A DNA stretch of 63,449 nucleotides, from positions 1-63,449 of the IMG/VR virus record IMGVR_UViG_3300012986_000064. One strand, written 5' to 3'. The position numbers were made by a program, and so were the translations under genes. This DNA is from a virus. Below, piece by piece: positions 8,467-18,615 of the stretch (position 1 is the stretch's first letter; every line of letters starts with the position of its first letter). The notes below the pieces were generated by a model that saw only the letters and a list, made by a program, of their open reading frames with translations, was not told where the DNA came from and ran no database searches.

Positions 8467-9960
8467 CTAGTAGGTTTTAGAAGCCCAGTAGAAATAGGTG
8501 CCGTCGTAGAGCCAGCTCAGCTCGGTCACGGCGTTGGCCGTATTACCCACACTATAGGAGCCCTTGCTGTTTGCAGGTGGCGTCAGCGTATAGACCGTGG
8601 CAGTAGCGTCGTGCGTAATCAGGATGATGCCCGTAGCCCCACTCACAGCCCCCGTAATGGCCAGCGTGGTGTTGGCGGCCAAAGGCATCGTATAGTTGGG
8701 GTTCAGCTTGCCGCCAGTGGCCAGCGTCACCGTGCCTGACACGGCTGCGGGCGCAGCACTGAAGGCGGGGTCGTACTTGGCAATGGCGGCCGTGTTGGTG
8801 CTGATATTGGCCGTGTTGGTGCTGACTGTGCCAAACACCTCATTGATGGCAGCAACCAGGTTGCCTTTGGCTGTGGTACTCAGGCTGGCCAGCGTGCCGA
8901 TGTTGCTGACAATGGTTGTAGTGAGGGCCTTCAGCTCATTGATGGCCGCTACTACGCTTGTCTTTATTGTAGTCGTGAGAGCGGCCAGGCTGCCTACTTT
9001 CACGTCCGTCGCCAGCATGTTGTTGGTGATGGAGTCGTTGGCAATCACCACGCCCGTATCGACGGTGAACGTCCCAGCAGCCACGTCAACCGTGCCGTAC
9101 TCAATCGTGCTGGCCGTGGGCAGCCGCACCCCCCGCGGGTGAAACTGCCGGTTGCTGGCTGCATACACCTGCACTTCCCCGCCGGGGAAGTTGTAGATGT
9201 CGTACCGCTTGGCTTTCTCCAGGGTATGCGCCGCCATCGTCGACTGTGCCAGGCTCAGCGACACCGACAGCGTGGGCAGGTAGGTCGTGCCGGTACTGGG
9301 CGAAATCTCTTTGTAGTTGGCATCCTCGCCCCCCAGCGGCGGCTCCGGCACCAGGGCCGGGCTACCGCTCGGAAACAACTGATGCTTCACCACAAACAGG
9401 CGAATTATGCTATCCGAGCCTTCGTATTTCACCTCCCAACCCGTGTTCTGCACAATCGTGCGGTCCAGCGAGCGGTAGGCGGCGTACTGTGCCTGCGGGG
9501 CCGTTTCCGGGTACCACTCGCACAGCACCCGGTCGTTCTGCGCCGGGTCGGCCGGGGCGCCGCCGGCATTCCAGAAGCCAAATACCGAGCCATTGCCCGA
9601 CTGCGCCACCAGCACAAACACCGCCGGTGAGGCCGTTTGCCCGGCTTGCAGCTCCAGGGGCGTGGCCGGGTTGTTGACCCGCACGCGGGTACCTACCACA
9701 AGGCTTTCCGGCGCGAGCCCGCTCCGGGTAGTGGCCCAGGTTGGCATGCCCACCCAGGGCTGCAGGTAGTCTACTTTCTTATCGGCCCCGCGCAGGCGGT
9801 TGGCGTTGAACAGCGTTGCATCGCCCAGGCCGCTGGGCGCCTGAGCCGGCAGGTACCGGTACTCCCGGTCCGTGTCCGGGTCGTAGAAAAACAGGATGCC
9901 GTTGGCGGGCACCGTGCCGGTCCACACCGGAAGGTCGCGGATGTCTTTATTGAGCGCCAT
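8467..9960 (-). CDS. tail fibre protein
   Basis: 497 residues. The N-terminal part (1-300) is a mixed beta domain. Residues about 320-400 carry repeated units of the type L-T-T-T-I-K/S...V-A-A-I-N-E, the helical repeat typical of trimeric phage fibres. The C-terminal 90 residues are Thr/Gly-rich beta and end in an aromatic strand (WLYDGTYFYWAS). It should bind the host surface at the tail tip. It has its own copy of the conserved palindromic motif ending 10 bases upstream of the ATG, suggesting separate late expression. Confidence 0.75.
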   Translation of the reverse strand: MALNKDIRDLPVWTGTVPANGILFFYDPDTDREYRYLPAQAPSGLGDATLFNANRLRGADKKVDYLQPWVGMPTWATTRSGLAPESLVVGTRVRVNNPATPLELQAGQTASPAVFVLVAQSGNGSVFGFWNAGGAPADPAQNDRVLCEWYPETAPQAQYAAYRSLDRTIVQNTGWEVKYEGSDSIIRLFVVKHQLFPSGSPALVPEPPLGGEDANYKEISPSTGTTYLPTLSVSLSLAQSTMAAHTLEKAKRYDIYNFPGGEVQVYAASNRQFHPRGVRLPTASTIEYGTVDVAAGTFTVDTGVVIANDSITNNMLATDVKVGSLAALTTTIKTSVVAAINELKALTTTIVSNIGTLASLSTTAKGNLVAAINEVFGTVSTNTANISTNTAAIAKYDPAFSAAPAAVSGTVTLATGGKLNPNYTMPLAANTTLAITGAVSGATGIILITHDATATVYTLTPPANSKGSYSVGNTANAVTELSWLYDGTYFYWASKTY

Positions 9961-9968
9961 GCCAGAGA

Positions 9969-9997
9969 ATTAATGTTTGTAAAGTAAGTACATTAAT
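9969..9997 (-). promoter_or_regulatory. late motif copy 1 (fibre gene)
   Basis: Palindromic arms ATTAATGT / ACATTAAT (8 bp) flank a 13-base centre that reads TTACTTTAC on the coding strand. The core is 9971-9995, and the ATG of the fibre gene follows 10 bases later. One of six near-identical copies, each upstream of a structural or packaging gene. Confidence 0.75.
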
Positions 9998-10027
9998 CGC
10001 GCTTTGCCATACCGGCCCGGCATCTGC

Positions 10028-11824
10028 TTACCCACGCAGGCGCAGGAAGCCGCCCAGGCGCAGCGTCAGCAGCGAATCCTGCTGGTCGGCCTGCAGCTGG
10101 TCGTCGCCGTTGCCTGTGCCCAGGAACGGCACCTGCTCCAGGTCGATGCGGCCGTTGCTGAGCGGGTAGGCCCGCTGCTCGCTCGCTTCGTAGACATTCT
10201 CGCCGGCCCGGTACATCCGCCCGTTCACCCGCAGCCAGTCGAGCCGGCAGGCCAGGTACAGCTTTTCGTGCAGGTAAGGCGGCAGGCCCTGGGTTTCGAG
10301 CGCGAGCAGCCGCGCGGCCGTGCTGGTGAGCAGCACCGGCGTGTAGTCGGAGTTGCGGTGTACGCTCAGCTGGCCGCCGTTTTTCTGCCGGAAAAACACG
10401 CCCGGCACCCGCAGCCGCGGCGTGAAGCCGGTGCTGAAGACCGTGCCGTAGCAGTTATCCGAATTCTTGTACTCTACCAGCACCGTGGTGGGGTGCTCGT
10501 AGGCCAGGCGCCACGGCTCGCTGATGGCCGTGACCGTGCCCCAGGCGGGGTTGCTGGGCTGCGAGGCGTGCAGCCGCATTTCGTACAGCCCTTCCGGTAG
10601 GCTGGCCGTGTTCGCTGCGACTTCCCACACGTTGAAGTTGGCCAGGCTCACCGGCCACTCGATGCTCACCACGTCAGGGCCCGTTTCCCAGCGGCGGTTC
10701 AGCACCACGTAGTCATCGCTGCTCACCAGGCTGGCCCGGCCGCTGCGCAGCACCCGGTAGGTTTGGTCACCGCCGGGCAGCCCGTGCACCACGACGCGCT
10801 TAGCCGCCAGCAGGTCAGCCGGAAAGCCCATGCCGGCCGGCTGCAGCAGCGTAAAGCCGTCGGCGCTGCTGCTCAGCTCCACGTCCATGGCAAACGACCA
10901 GCCGGTGAGGGCCAGTACCTTTTCCATGGGCTGAATCAGCACGGCCACACCATCACTGACCCGGTGCACCACGGCCTGCACCTGCTCGTAGTTGGTGAGC
11001 ACCTGCACCGGCAGCGGGTCACACTTGGCCACGCGCTGGTAGAAGAGCGGCCGCCGCTGCATGCCGGGCCGGGTCTGCGCACAGAACAGCGTGTTGTCGG
11101 TGGTTTCGAACGTGCCGCAGTTGTCGGGTATTTCGGGCACCACAAAGCGCAGGCCGTTGAGCAGGGGCACGGCAAAGAACGGGGTTTGCGCCGGGGGCGT
11201 GTAGGTGCAGGAGCCGTTGTCGAAAGTGGCCGTGGGGTCGTAGTTGTCGGCCGTGGTGTCGGTGCAGCCGCCTACTTCCGCTTCCGGCACGGTCACGAGC
11301 AGGTCGGCGGTGGTGCCGCTGGCATCCGTGGCCCGCACGGTGTACACCCCGGCGAGCATTCCCGTGAAGGTGTACTTGCCCGAGCCGTCCGGTACCAAGC
11401 CGCTGGGCCCACTGGGCGGGTTCAGCGCAAGCAGCACCCCGCCGGCGCTGCTGGTCGCCTGCACCGTGAAGGTGCCCGTCGCCGTGCCGAAGCTGGTGGG
11501 CGCGTTTACTTCCGACAGGGTTAATTCCAGGTCTGACACCGTGCCGCAGCTGACCGTTAAGTAGGTGTTGTCAGCATCGTAGCGGGCGCCGCCGCGGTAG
11601 CAGCGCACCTGCGTGCGGTAGTTTTGGTCGGGCAGGGCGCCGCTGCCCATTGGCAAGTCCAGCGGGTCGAACGGAAAGCCATAATCTATGCCGTCGTCGA
11701 AGCCGACAATCAGAAACTCCCAGGTGTCGGGGTCGCTGGGCAGGGCGTGAGTCGCCGTTTGCAGCGCAATGAATCCGCCGTCGGACTGGCAGCTTTGCGA
11801 GGTGGTGTAGTTGATAAACGGCAT
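10028..11824 (-). CDS. large tail/baseplate protein with Bacteroidota calcium-type motif
   Basis: 598 residues, no signal peptide or membrane segment. About residues 100-180 look like an Ig/Big-type beta domain. Residues 186-208 match the motif G-C-T-D-x-x-A-x-N-Y-x-P-x-A-x-x-D-x-G-S-C found in secreted surface proteins of Bacteroidota. The rest (210-598) is beta-rich without a family I can name. It follows the 745-codon tail gene by 3 bases and precedes the fibre gene, so it is likely part of the tail tip or baseplate. Confidence 0.6.
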   Translation of the reverse strand: MPFINYTTSQSCQSDGGFIALQTATHALPSDPDTWEFLIVGFDDGIDYGFPFDPLDLPMGSGALPDQNYRTQVRCYRGGARYDADNTYLTVSCGTVSDLELTLSEVNAPTSFGTATGTFTVQATSSAGGVLLALNPPSGPSGLVPDGSGKYTFTGMLAGVYTVRATDASGTTADLLVTVPEAEVGGCTDTTADNYDPTATFDNGSCTYTPPAQTPFFAVPLLNGLRFVVPEIPDNCGTFETTDNTLFCAQTRPGMQRRPLFYQRVAKCDPLPVQVLTNYEQVQAVVHRVSDGVAVLIQPMEKVLALTGWSFAMDVELSSSADGFTLLQPAGMGFPADLLAAKRVVVHGLPGGDQTYRVLRSGRASLVSSDDYVVLNRRWETGPDVVSIEWPVSLANFNVWEVAANTASLPEGLYEMRLHASQPSNPAWGTVTAISEPWRLAYEHPTTVLVEYKNSDNCYGTVFSTGFTPRLRVPGVFFRQKNGGQLSVHRNSDYTPVLLTSTAARLLALETQGLPPYLHEKLYLACRLDWLRVNGRMYRAGENVYEASEQRAYPLSNGRIDLEQVPFLGTGNGDDQLQADQQDSLLTLRLGGFLRLRG

Positions 11825-11827
11825 GGC

Positions 11828-14041
11828 TTACGCGGAAAGCACCGCACAGGCCAGCAGGGTAAAGTCTCCCTCTTTCTTGGCGGCGTTGTGTTTGACAGTG
11901 AGCACCCAGCCCTCGCAGGGCCGGCTTTTGGCGTCGAGAAACCGCACCCGGCCGTAGGGCTGGGCGAAGAGCTGCGCGGCTTGGGGTGCCGTCAGCGGGC
12001 AGGTAAACGTGTAGTCGAGCGGCAGCCAGAGCGGAGCGGCCAGCTCATCGGTGAGCACGTCGGCCGATTCGGCGATGTCGGCCGTTTCGGTCTGCAGGCG
12101 GCTCACCACGTTGTTGTTGCCTTCCCCAAAGGCGAAGCGCACCACGGCCGAGCCGCCCAGCGGGGCCAGGCCGGCCCGCAGCGCGGCCCCGTGGTTGCGC
12201 AGGTTGCGGGCCGGGCTCCAGATGGCGTTGTACACCGTTTCGGGCGAGAGCATGCCATCGAGCCGGGCAAAGCGCTGGTTGCGCTCGGTTTCAAACCCGC
12301 CCCCGTCCTTGCGCAGCAGGGCAATCAGGAAGTTGTTGTTATCGGTGGCGCCGTCCGTGGTTGAGGTTTCGCTGTAGCGCTGCCGGCGCACCAGCTCCAG
12401 GCGCAGACCGCTGGTGATGTACCGGCTCACGGCCGTGAGGGCATTCTTAATCCGGGTCAGGGGTGTGGTCCACTGCCGCTTTGTGTTGAACTCATCAAGG
12501 CCGTTGACGCCTTCGGGCTCCCAGGTTTCGTAGCCGACCTCCACCGTGTTGTAGTGGCGCTCGGCATTGACTTTGGCCGTGGCATCGAGTGGCCCCAGGC
12601 CGGTGAGGTCCAGCACCACCTGAGCCGGGTAGAAGTAGGCCATGGGTTCCACGCGCACCACCGATTTACCCGTGGGCTGCAGCCGCTCGATGCCGTAGCC
12701 CAGGCCGTGAATAGCGGCCAGCGAGTCGTAAAGCTCGCGCCACGAGGCAAACAGCGACTTGCGTGAATCCGGCGCCGGGGCCGTGGGCGACGCATCAAAT
12801 GGGGTGGGGAAGCCCCGCAGCTGAAAGCCGCCCGCCACCAGGGCCAGTGCCCCCGGCCCGTCTTCGTCGTAGGGAATGCGGGTGTCGGTGCGGCCGAAGT
12901 AGGTGCTGCGGAAGGCGTCGGGCGTGTCGGCAAGGGCCGTGCTGAGCCGGTCCAGTGCTTCATACACCAGCAAGCCGTTGCAGGGGGTGGGGGCGGTCTG
13001 CGTCACGGCCGTAATGCGCAGGTACGACCCTTGCTCCAGCGTGGCGTAAACAGTTGTATTAAAAGTTACTATGCCAGTGTCGGGGTTGTGGTAGTAAAGC
13101 TCCGCGTAGAGGTACACCGCATCGTTTTCATTCAGCGTTGCCTGAATTGTGGTTGGCGGAATGGCAAACTGATGGGAGTAGCGGTTTCCATCTATGGCAG
13201 TGGTGAAGGAGTCCGTGGCCAGCACAGTAGCCGTGCTAGGGTCGCCGTTGATGCGGAAGTGGTACTTGATGTCGATAGTGCGCCCGCCGGGTCCCATCAG
13301 CGTCTGAATGGTATCGGTAAGCGCAAACTCAATGGTAAGTTCTTCTTGGCCCTTAGCCTGGTAAATGGGCACGGCCGTTGTCGCGTCGCCCGAAGTCAGT
13401 ACCGGCGAGCCGGCCGCAAGGCCTAGTTCATCTGTTGTTACCTTGGCAAAGCCGAAGTAGCGCGTCTGCGAGCGGCTGTCGTCGTCAAAAAAAAGCCCTT
13501 CGCTTATGACGGGAGGCAGGTTCGCCGGGTTTGAAACATCATGCCGCTTCACCACGGCACGGCTGTGCAGCTCCACCGTTAGCGGGGTTTCTTGGCGACT
13601 GGCAGCCCCGCTCACAGTAGTGTTGCCCCACAGGTCTATTGGCACATCGTCGCGGTTCAGGAAACGCTGGCTGAAGTCTTCGTTTTCGACGTTGCACCTA
13701 ACCTCCGTGCTGGTGAACTCAGCGTCTGAAAAATCAATACGCCCCCGGTAGTACTCGTCGTATAGCCAAGTGTTGGGGTTTTCCTGCTCAATGAGGACCC
13801 GCACGTCAGCTTCAATGCCCAGCGTGGCGTAGGCTAGCTCCAGATAGGCTTTGGCTTCCTTGATGAAGCCCATCTGAACTGAATAGTCAAGCAGAAGGCC
13901 ATGTGTCGCAGATGAGCGGGTAAGCGTTTTCCCTAATTCGTCCCAGCCGATGGGGTCGTTTTTGAGCACGAGCGGGCCTAAAATGTCGCTATCGAGGGTG
14001 AAGCGAAACCGGGGCGAGTTTTGGGCGAGTAGAGTTGTCAT
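11828..14041 (-). CDS. tail-associated protein (baseplate candidate)
   Basis: 737 residues from the MTTLLAQNSPRFRF start; eight extra in-frame codons upstream lie inside the palindromic motif and are probably not translated. The protein is beta-rich with no membrane segment. Its position directly after tape measure B matches the distal tail or tail-associated protein slot of siphoviruses. The first 38 codons are duplicated, inverted and truncated at 22579 (35 of 38 residues identical), so this gene was involved in a rearrangement. It starts 1 base after late motif copy 2, implying an extremely short leader. Confidence 0.65.
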   Translation of the reverse strand: MTTLLAQNSPRFRFTLDSDILGPLVLKNDPIGWDELGKTLTRSSATHGLLLDYSVQMGFIKEAKAYLELAYATLGIEADVRVLIEQENPNTWLYDEYYRGRIDFSDAEFTSTEVRCNVENEDFSQRFLNRDDVPIDLWGNTTVSGAASRQETPLTVELHSRAVVKRHDVSNPANLPPVISEGLFFDDDSRSQTRYFGFAKVTTDELGLAAGSPVLTSGDATTAVPIYQAKGQEELTIEFALTDTIQTLMGPGGRTIDIKYHFRINGDPSTATVLATDSFTTAIDGNRYSHQFAIPPTTIQATLNENDAVYLYAELYYHNPDTGIVTFNTTVYATLEQGSYLRITAVTQTAPTPCNGLLVYEALDRLSTALADTPDAFRSTYFGRTDTRIPYDEDGPGALALVAGGFQLRGFPTPFDASPTAPAPDSRKSLFASWRELYDSLAAIHGLGYGIERLQPTGKSVVRVEPMAYFYPAQVVLDLTGLGPLDATAKVNAERHYNTVEVGYETWEPEGVNGLDEFNTKRQWTTPLTRIKNALTAVSRYITSGLRLELVRRQRYSETSTTDGATDNNNFLIALLRKDGGGFETERNQRFARLDGMLSPETVYNAIWSPARNLRNHGAALRAGLAPLGGSAVVRFAFGEGNNNVVSRLQTETADIAESADVLTDELAAPLWLPLDYTFTCPLTAPQAAQLFAQPYGRVRFLDAKSRPCEGWVLTVKHNAAKKEGDFTLLACAVLSA

Positions 14042-14042
14042 A

Positions 14043-14067
14043 TAATGTACGTAAAGTAAGTACATTA
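14043..14067 (-). promoter_or_regulatory. late motif copy 2 (tail-associated protein)
   Basis: Here the arms are perfect over 8 bases (TAATGTAC / GTACATTA) around TTACTTTAC. The gene ATG follows after one base, so any transcript starting downstream of the TACTTTAC box would be leaderless or nearly so. Confidence 0.75.
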
Positions 14068-14076
14068 TTGACGGTT

Positions 14077-17000
14077 TTATTGCCGTCTATATCGCTTGTT
14101 CACCTTCTGTAACCAAGTGTCGCCTTTTTTCACAAATCGCTGCAACTCTCCCTCGCTTACTCGCAATTGCTCCTGGCTCTCTACGGCCTGCACTATCCGG
14201 TCGCCTAGTCGCTCCAGGTCGAGGCGACTGCTATGATAAGCTGCGCGCGCCGCCGCCGCTTCTCGGCTAGCTTGCCTACCAGGTGCAGAAGCGCGGAGAG
14301 ATTGCGCCTGCTGTTCCATATCTGCTTCGTAGCGACGCTGAACAAGCCTGCCGCCTATTAACTCGTTCTGCTGCAATATCTGCTCTGTGCGAGGCGCAGT
14401 AATTACACGGTCTCCTGCTTCTAGGCGGGTTACGGTTTCCTGGGCCACCAAGCGGAAGCCCCGGCTTTCGTGGCCTACCAATTCAGGGCCACGCTCGCCA
14501 ACGATAGCTAATTCTGCGGGGCCTCCTTCGCGGCCTTTGAAATAAGCTGGCAACGGCTTAGACATTACAGCCGCTATTTGTGCCGCCCCTAAAACGCCCA
14601 CAGCCGCCCCAAAGGCGATACCTACAGGGCCAGGAAATTCAGCAACGGCAGCAATAACCGCCTGCGCCGTGTTGATAGCAATGCTGAAAATAGCAGCAGC
14701 CTTATCAAACTGGGCTTGCTCCCGCTTCAAGGCCAGGCTACGGCGGTGGAAATTATCTTCAATTTGAGCCCGTAGCACAGCGTTTTCTCCTGCATTGGCG
14801 AGGTTGCGGTCCCGCTCTGCCTGAATGTTATCCATCTCAGCCGAACGCAGGTCGCTGCTGTATTGAAAAAAAGCATCAGCATACGATTGGGTAATAGCGA
14901 AGCCCTGCTGAATAATGCGCCGCTTAGTTTCCTCCTTTTCTCTAAACTCAGCTAGTTCACGGTCATTTTTACGCCTAGCAATTTCTAGCTCCAGGTCAGC
15001 CGCTTCTTGTTGCTTGGTTGCGTCCTTTTTAAGGTTGTCCAGCTTCTGCTGCAAGTTGGCATCCTCTAGCAGTTCCAGTGTGCGGTAATACTGCTTTTCG
15101 GTATATTCCCCGGCCGCTCGGCTGTTTTCAAGCGCTAGCTGTTGCGCCCGATATTGCTTAGCTAGGTCATCATTAGCAAGGTCGGCATTGAACGGGCGGG
15201 CGGCGGCTTGAATAGCGGCCGTGTCGTTAGCCTGTTTCTGCCGAATCTCTTTGATTTTGCCGGCGCTTCCCTGTGCAGCCCGCACTTCTTTGTCGGCTTG
15301 CAAATCGACTATCTCAATGCGCCGGTCAGCCGCCTGAAGCGCGGCTTGCTGCCTTTCTTGGTAAGTCAGGTTTTCATTGGCAACAATGCGGTCTAGCGCA
15401 GCCAGTTCCCCCTCAATAACCAACCTGTCTACGTCTGCTAATTGGTCCAGCAGGGCATTACGCAAGGCCAATAGCCGCTTGTCGCCAGTGCGCTCAATCT
15501 CAATCGACTTGTTTTTAAAGTCTTCACTCAGCCGCACCCGCACCACGCCTAAAGCTTGCTCGCCGTTGATTTTTTCGGCATTGGCCTGTCGGGCCTCTCG
15601 CAGCAATTCATTTTGTTCCAGCTTGGCTAGCTCAATCCGGGCAGCAGTGCCTTTCTGTGCGGCCCTGGTGCGGATTTCTTCGCTATTAGCAGGATTGTCG
15701 TATTGGCGGTCTAAGTCTGCAATCTGGGCTTCTAGCTGTTGTTTGCGACGCAGGTATTCCTCCTTCGCCACATCAGCCACCGCCGCCTTTTTCTTCTTAT
15801 CGGCTTCGAAGTCGTCGGTGGTTGCCTGGGTGTTTGCTTTGGTGGCGTCTGTTGTTTTCTTGGTCAATGCAGCCAATGCAGCCGCAATACGGGCGCGCTC
15901 CTGCTGCTGTCGCTTCAATTCGGCCTCCGATTCAGCCAGGGCTTTTTCAGCCGTCGTAAGCGCTTCTACCGTGCGGACTTGGGTTTTGGGTAAGTTGTCG
16001 ACTTCCCGCGTTTGCGCCGTTGGCCCCAGGGTCTTACGAACTTCCTCCCGGTATGCCAACGCCTCCCGAATGTCCTTAACCCTGCTTTCGCCAATGCCAG
16101 CCTTCGTGACACCTAATTGAGCCTTACCCACGGCCTGTTGCAACTCGGCAACTTGCCCTTCTACGCTGGGCAGAATAGTGCTATCAAAGTAGGCTAGCTG
16201 GTCAGCAAGCAGGTCTTTATTAATCTGTGCCTGTCTCTGCTTTGCAGCAATAGCCCTTCCTACAGCCGACGTATTTAGGCTTAGCGCCTGGGTGCCTTTA
16301 TCCACTTGCACGACTTCGCTGCCCAGCATCTTTTGCAGGCGCAGGGTAATGTTGTTGAGCTCCACCTGCTGCGCGCTGGTACGGGTCGCGGCGGCCGTTA
16401 ATTGCTGGTAGCGGTCTAGTAGCTTCTGCGCCTCTTCTGCTTGTTTAGCCAGACTTTTGGTAGCAGACAGGGTGCTGCTTGCAAAATCCACGGGGGCCTT
16501 TGTGGGTAATACGCTATCCAGCCCCAGTTTCTTACCGAACGAACTTTTAGCAACCGCCTCACTGGCAGCCAGCGCCTGCGTTTTAATGTACCGGAACGCG
16601 TCGCCCACGGCTTGCAGGCGAGCCCGTTGCTCATCGATAACATCTTTGAGTTGCCCCGCAAAGAAGCCTTCCGTGAACAGATTAGAAAGGCCGTTTTTCA
16701 ACTTCGCCCACGAACCGGCCAGGGTATCATTTTTAACAGCCGCTTCTGCTGCCAATGACGTGCCTATTTTCAGTTGTTCATTGGCTGTTTTTTGCCGCTC
16801 GGCTACCAGCTCTGTGTTTTTGGCGAGGGCAGTTAATGCGCTCTTGGCTTCGCCGCTGTTCAGTTTCAACGTGGCGAGCTTTGCTGAAAAGGAAGTGGTT
16901 GTGGTGTTACCACTGTTCAACCCGCGCAAGAACAATTGCAGGGCCGCGTCCATGTCCGTATTAAGCAGCCGCTTAAATTCTTTCAACGTCAGGTTAGTAT

Positions 17001-18609
17001 CAGCCAGCTTGGCAATACGGAAGGCTTCAGCAGTGCGCCCTGTCAGGGTGTTGATGATACGATTTAGGGCAGTGCCCGAAACCTCAGCTGAAAAGCCTAA
17101 CTCCTGCAGCACGGCCGCATAGGCTAGTACTTGAGGCAAGCCAACTCCTGCATTGGCCGCCGTGGCACCTACGCGCAGCGCTACATCGGCAAGCTGTGGC
17201 GCGGTGGCTGCGCCAACCGCCCCCAACTCATTTAAGGCACTGCCAATGTCTAGTAGCTTCTGTTCGGTATTCTTGCCCTCAAACTGCTTGCGGAAAACCA
17301 CGCCGATTTTGCCTAGTTGCGTAGCTATTTCCTCTGCATTGCCTTGGAAATCGTCGGAAAGGGCTTGGTTGGCAATGTCAATGGCTTTGGTAAACCCTAA
17401 GACCTCATCCTTCGCAATGCCGAGTTGGCCCGCAACTTTGGCAATATCCAATAGCTCCGCAAGGCTGCTGCGAGTGTCAATCTGCTTTAAGTTCTCAGCC
17501 AGGCGCGCGGCTTCGTCGGCTGAAAGCCCGGTTGTCTTTCTAACATCCGCGAGGGCATCACTATAATTTACCAGGTCGCTAAATACGCCTTTTAGCACCG
17601 TGGCCAGCCCCTGCACACCAAAATAAGCCCCGGCGAATGCCTGGCCCAGCCCGCCTACATTGTTAGCCAGCCCAGCCGTAAACCCGCCGCCCTGCTTCAC
17701 GCCCACGCCGTAGTTGCGAAGCTGCCCGTTTACCTTGCCCAGCTCGGCTTCTGTCTGCTTGATTTCGGCCTGTAGCTTATTCTGCTGCTCAGTCGATAAG
17801 CCCGTAGCCTGCGACTGAGTACGCAAGGCAGCCGCGTCAGCCAGCAGGGCACGGCGCTGCTTTTCCAGCGCCCCTACGGCCTCAATGATACCCTCTGCAT
17901 ATCGGCCAACATTCTTATAGCCCTGGTTCGTGTCCTTGCCAAAGGTTATGATGGCTTGGTTGACTTCTGCCAGTCGGGCCTTCATCTGCTGGGCTTCTGC
18001 GCTGTCAGCCTGCATACCCCCGGCCAGCGCCTTCAATTGCGAGTCGAGTTGTCGGGCCTCGTTTTCCAACGCCCGGTAGCTGCCCTGCGCTGCCGTAAAG
18101 GAGCTATTCGCCCCGCGCAAGGCACGGTTCAGGTCTTCGGTTTCCCGCTTCAGGGCCAGGATAGCCTGAGCCGCTTGCTTGGCCACCTCTGTGTTTCCCG
18201 CTGCATAGGCTTCGCGCAAAGCATCCCGCTGCTTTTTTAGTTCGGCCGTGTAACCCTTTACCGCCTCGCCAGCGGCCTTATCGATGCCCGCTTGACCTGC
18301 CTTGGCTGCTTTGAGCAACTGCTGCTGCTGGGCAAGTTTCGCTATTTCGGCACCTAATGCAGCCAATGATGCCCGCTCTTGCTCGCTTGCCAGATTGATG
18401 CCTGTAACCTGGGTGCGTAGCGCCTGAGTATTCTGGGCAATCAACGCCAACCCGGTTGCCACCTTGGCCCCGTCGGCTTCAATATTTTTGGCAAATGCCT
18501 TGTAATTGCGGTTGAGCGCCTGTACTTCTTTTGTGAAGTCGGCTAGCTCCTGCTTGCCGGGTCCAAGCTCATTAAATAGCTCGGAATAGGAGATGGGGCC
18601 TGCTGCCAT
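14077..18609 (-). CDS. phage tail tape measure protein B (TP901 type)
   Basis: 1510 residues. Same architecture as tape measure A: N-terminal MAAGPISYSELF, coiled coil to about 300, hydrophobic Gly/Ala stretch near 310, TP901 core (about 330-620), long charged coiled coil, hydrophobic segment (about 1306-1353) and the GERGPELVGHE motif near 1370. It determines tail length and may help DNA entry. Base composition is noticeably more AT-rich than tape measure A, so the two copies probably come from different sources rather than a recent duplication. It lies in the expected order after the chaperone/endolysin block and before the tail-associated gene, so it is likely the resident copy. Late motif copy 3 precedes it. 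Confidence 0.93.
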   Translation of the reverse strand: MAAGPISYSELFNELGPGKQELADFTKEVQALNRNYKAFAKNIEADGAKVATGLALIAQNTQALRTQVTGINLASEQERASLAALGAEIAKLAQQQQLLKAAKAGQAGIDKAAGEAVKGYTAELKKQRDALREAYAAGNTEVAKQAAQAILALKRETEDLNRALRGANSSFTAAQGSYRALENEARQLDSQLKALAGGMQADSAEAQQMKARLAEVNQAIITFGKDTNQGYKNVGRYAEGIIEAVGALEKQRRALLADAAALRTQSQATGLSTEQQNKLQAEIKQTEAELGKVNGQLRNYGVGVKQGGGFTAGLANNVGGLGQAFAGAYFGVQGLATVLKGVFSDLVNYSDALADVRKTTGLSADEAARLAENLKQIDTRSSLAELLDIAKVAGQLGIAKDEVLGFTKAIDIANQALSDDFQGNAEEIATQLGKIGVVFRKQFEGKNTEQKLLDIGSALNELGAVGAATAPQLADVALRVGATAANAGVGLPQVLAYAAVLQELGFSAEVSGTALNRIINTLTGRTAEAFRIAKLADTNLTLKEFKRLLNTDMDAALQLFLRGLNSGNTTTTSFSAKLATLKLNSGEAKSALTALAKNTELVAERQKTANEQLKIGTSLAAEAAVKNDTLAGSWAKLKNGLSNLFTEGFFAGQLKDVIDEQRARLQAVGDAFRYIKTQALAASEAVAKSSFGKKLGLDSVLPTKAPVDFASSTLSATKSLAKQAEEAQKLLDRYQQLTAAATRTSAQQVELNNITLRLQKMLGSEVVQVDKGTQALSLNTSAVGRAIAAKQRQAQINKDLLADQLAYFDSTILPSVEGQVAELQQAVGKAQLGVTKAGIGESRVKDIREALAYREEVRKTLGPTAQTREVDNLPKTQVRTVEALTTAEKALAESEAELKRQQQERARIAAALAALTKKTTDATKANTQATTDDFEADKKKKAAVADVAKEEYLRRKQQLEAQIADLDRQYDNPANSEEIRTRAAQKGTAARIELAKLEQNELLREARQANAEKINGEQALGVVRVRLSEDFKNKSIEIERTGDKRLLALRNALLDQLADVDRLVIEGELAALDRIVANENLTYQERQQAALQAADRRIEIVDLQADKEVRAAQGSAGKIKEIRQKQANDTAAIQAAARPFNADLANDDLAKQYRAQQLALENSRAAGEYTEKQYYRTLELLEDANLQQKLDNLKKDATKQQEAADLELEIARRKNDRELAEFREKEETKRRIIQQGFAITQSYADAFFQYSSDLRSAEMDNIQAERDRNLANAGENAVLRAQIEDNFHRRSLALKREQAQFDKAAAIFSIAINTAQAVIAAVAEFPGPVGIAFGAAVGVLGAAQIAAVMSKPLPAYFKGREGGPAELAIVGERGPELVGHESRGFRLVAQETVTRLEAGDRVITAPRTEQILQQNELIGGRLVQRRYEADMEQQAQSLRASAPGRQASREAAAARAAYHSSRLDLERLGDRIVQAVESQEQLRVSEGELQRFVKKGDTWLQKVNKRYRRQ

Positions 18610-18615
18610 AGAATT

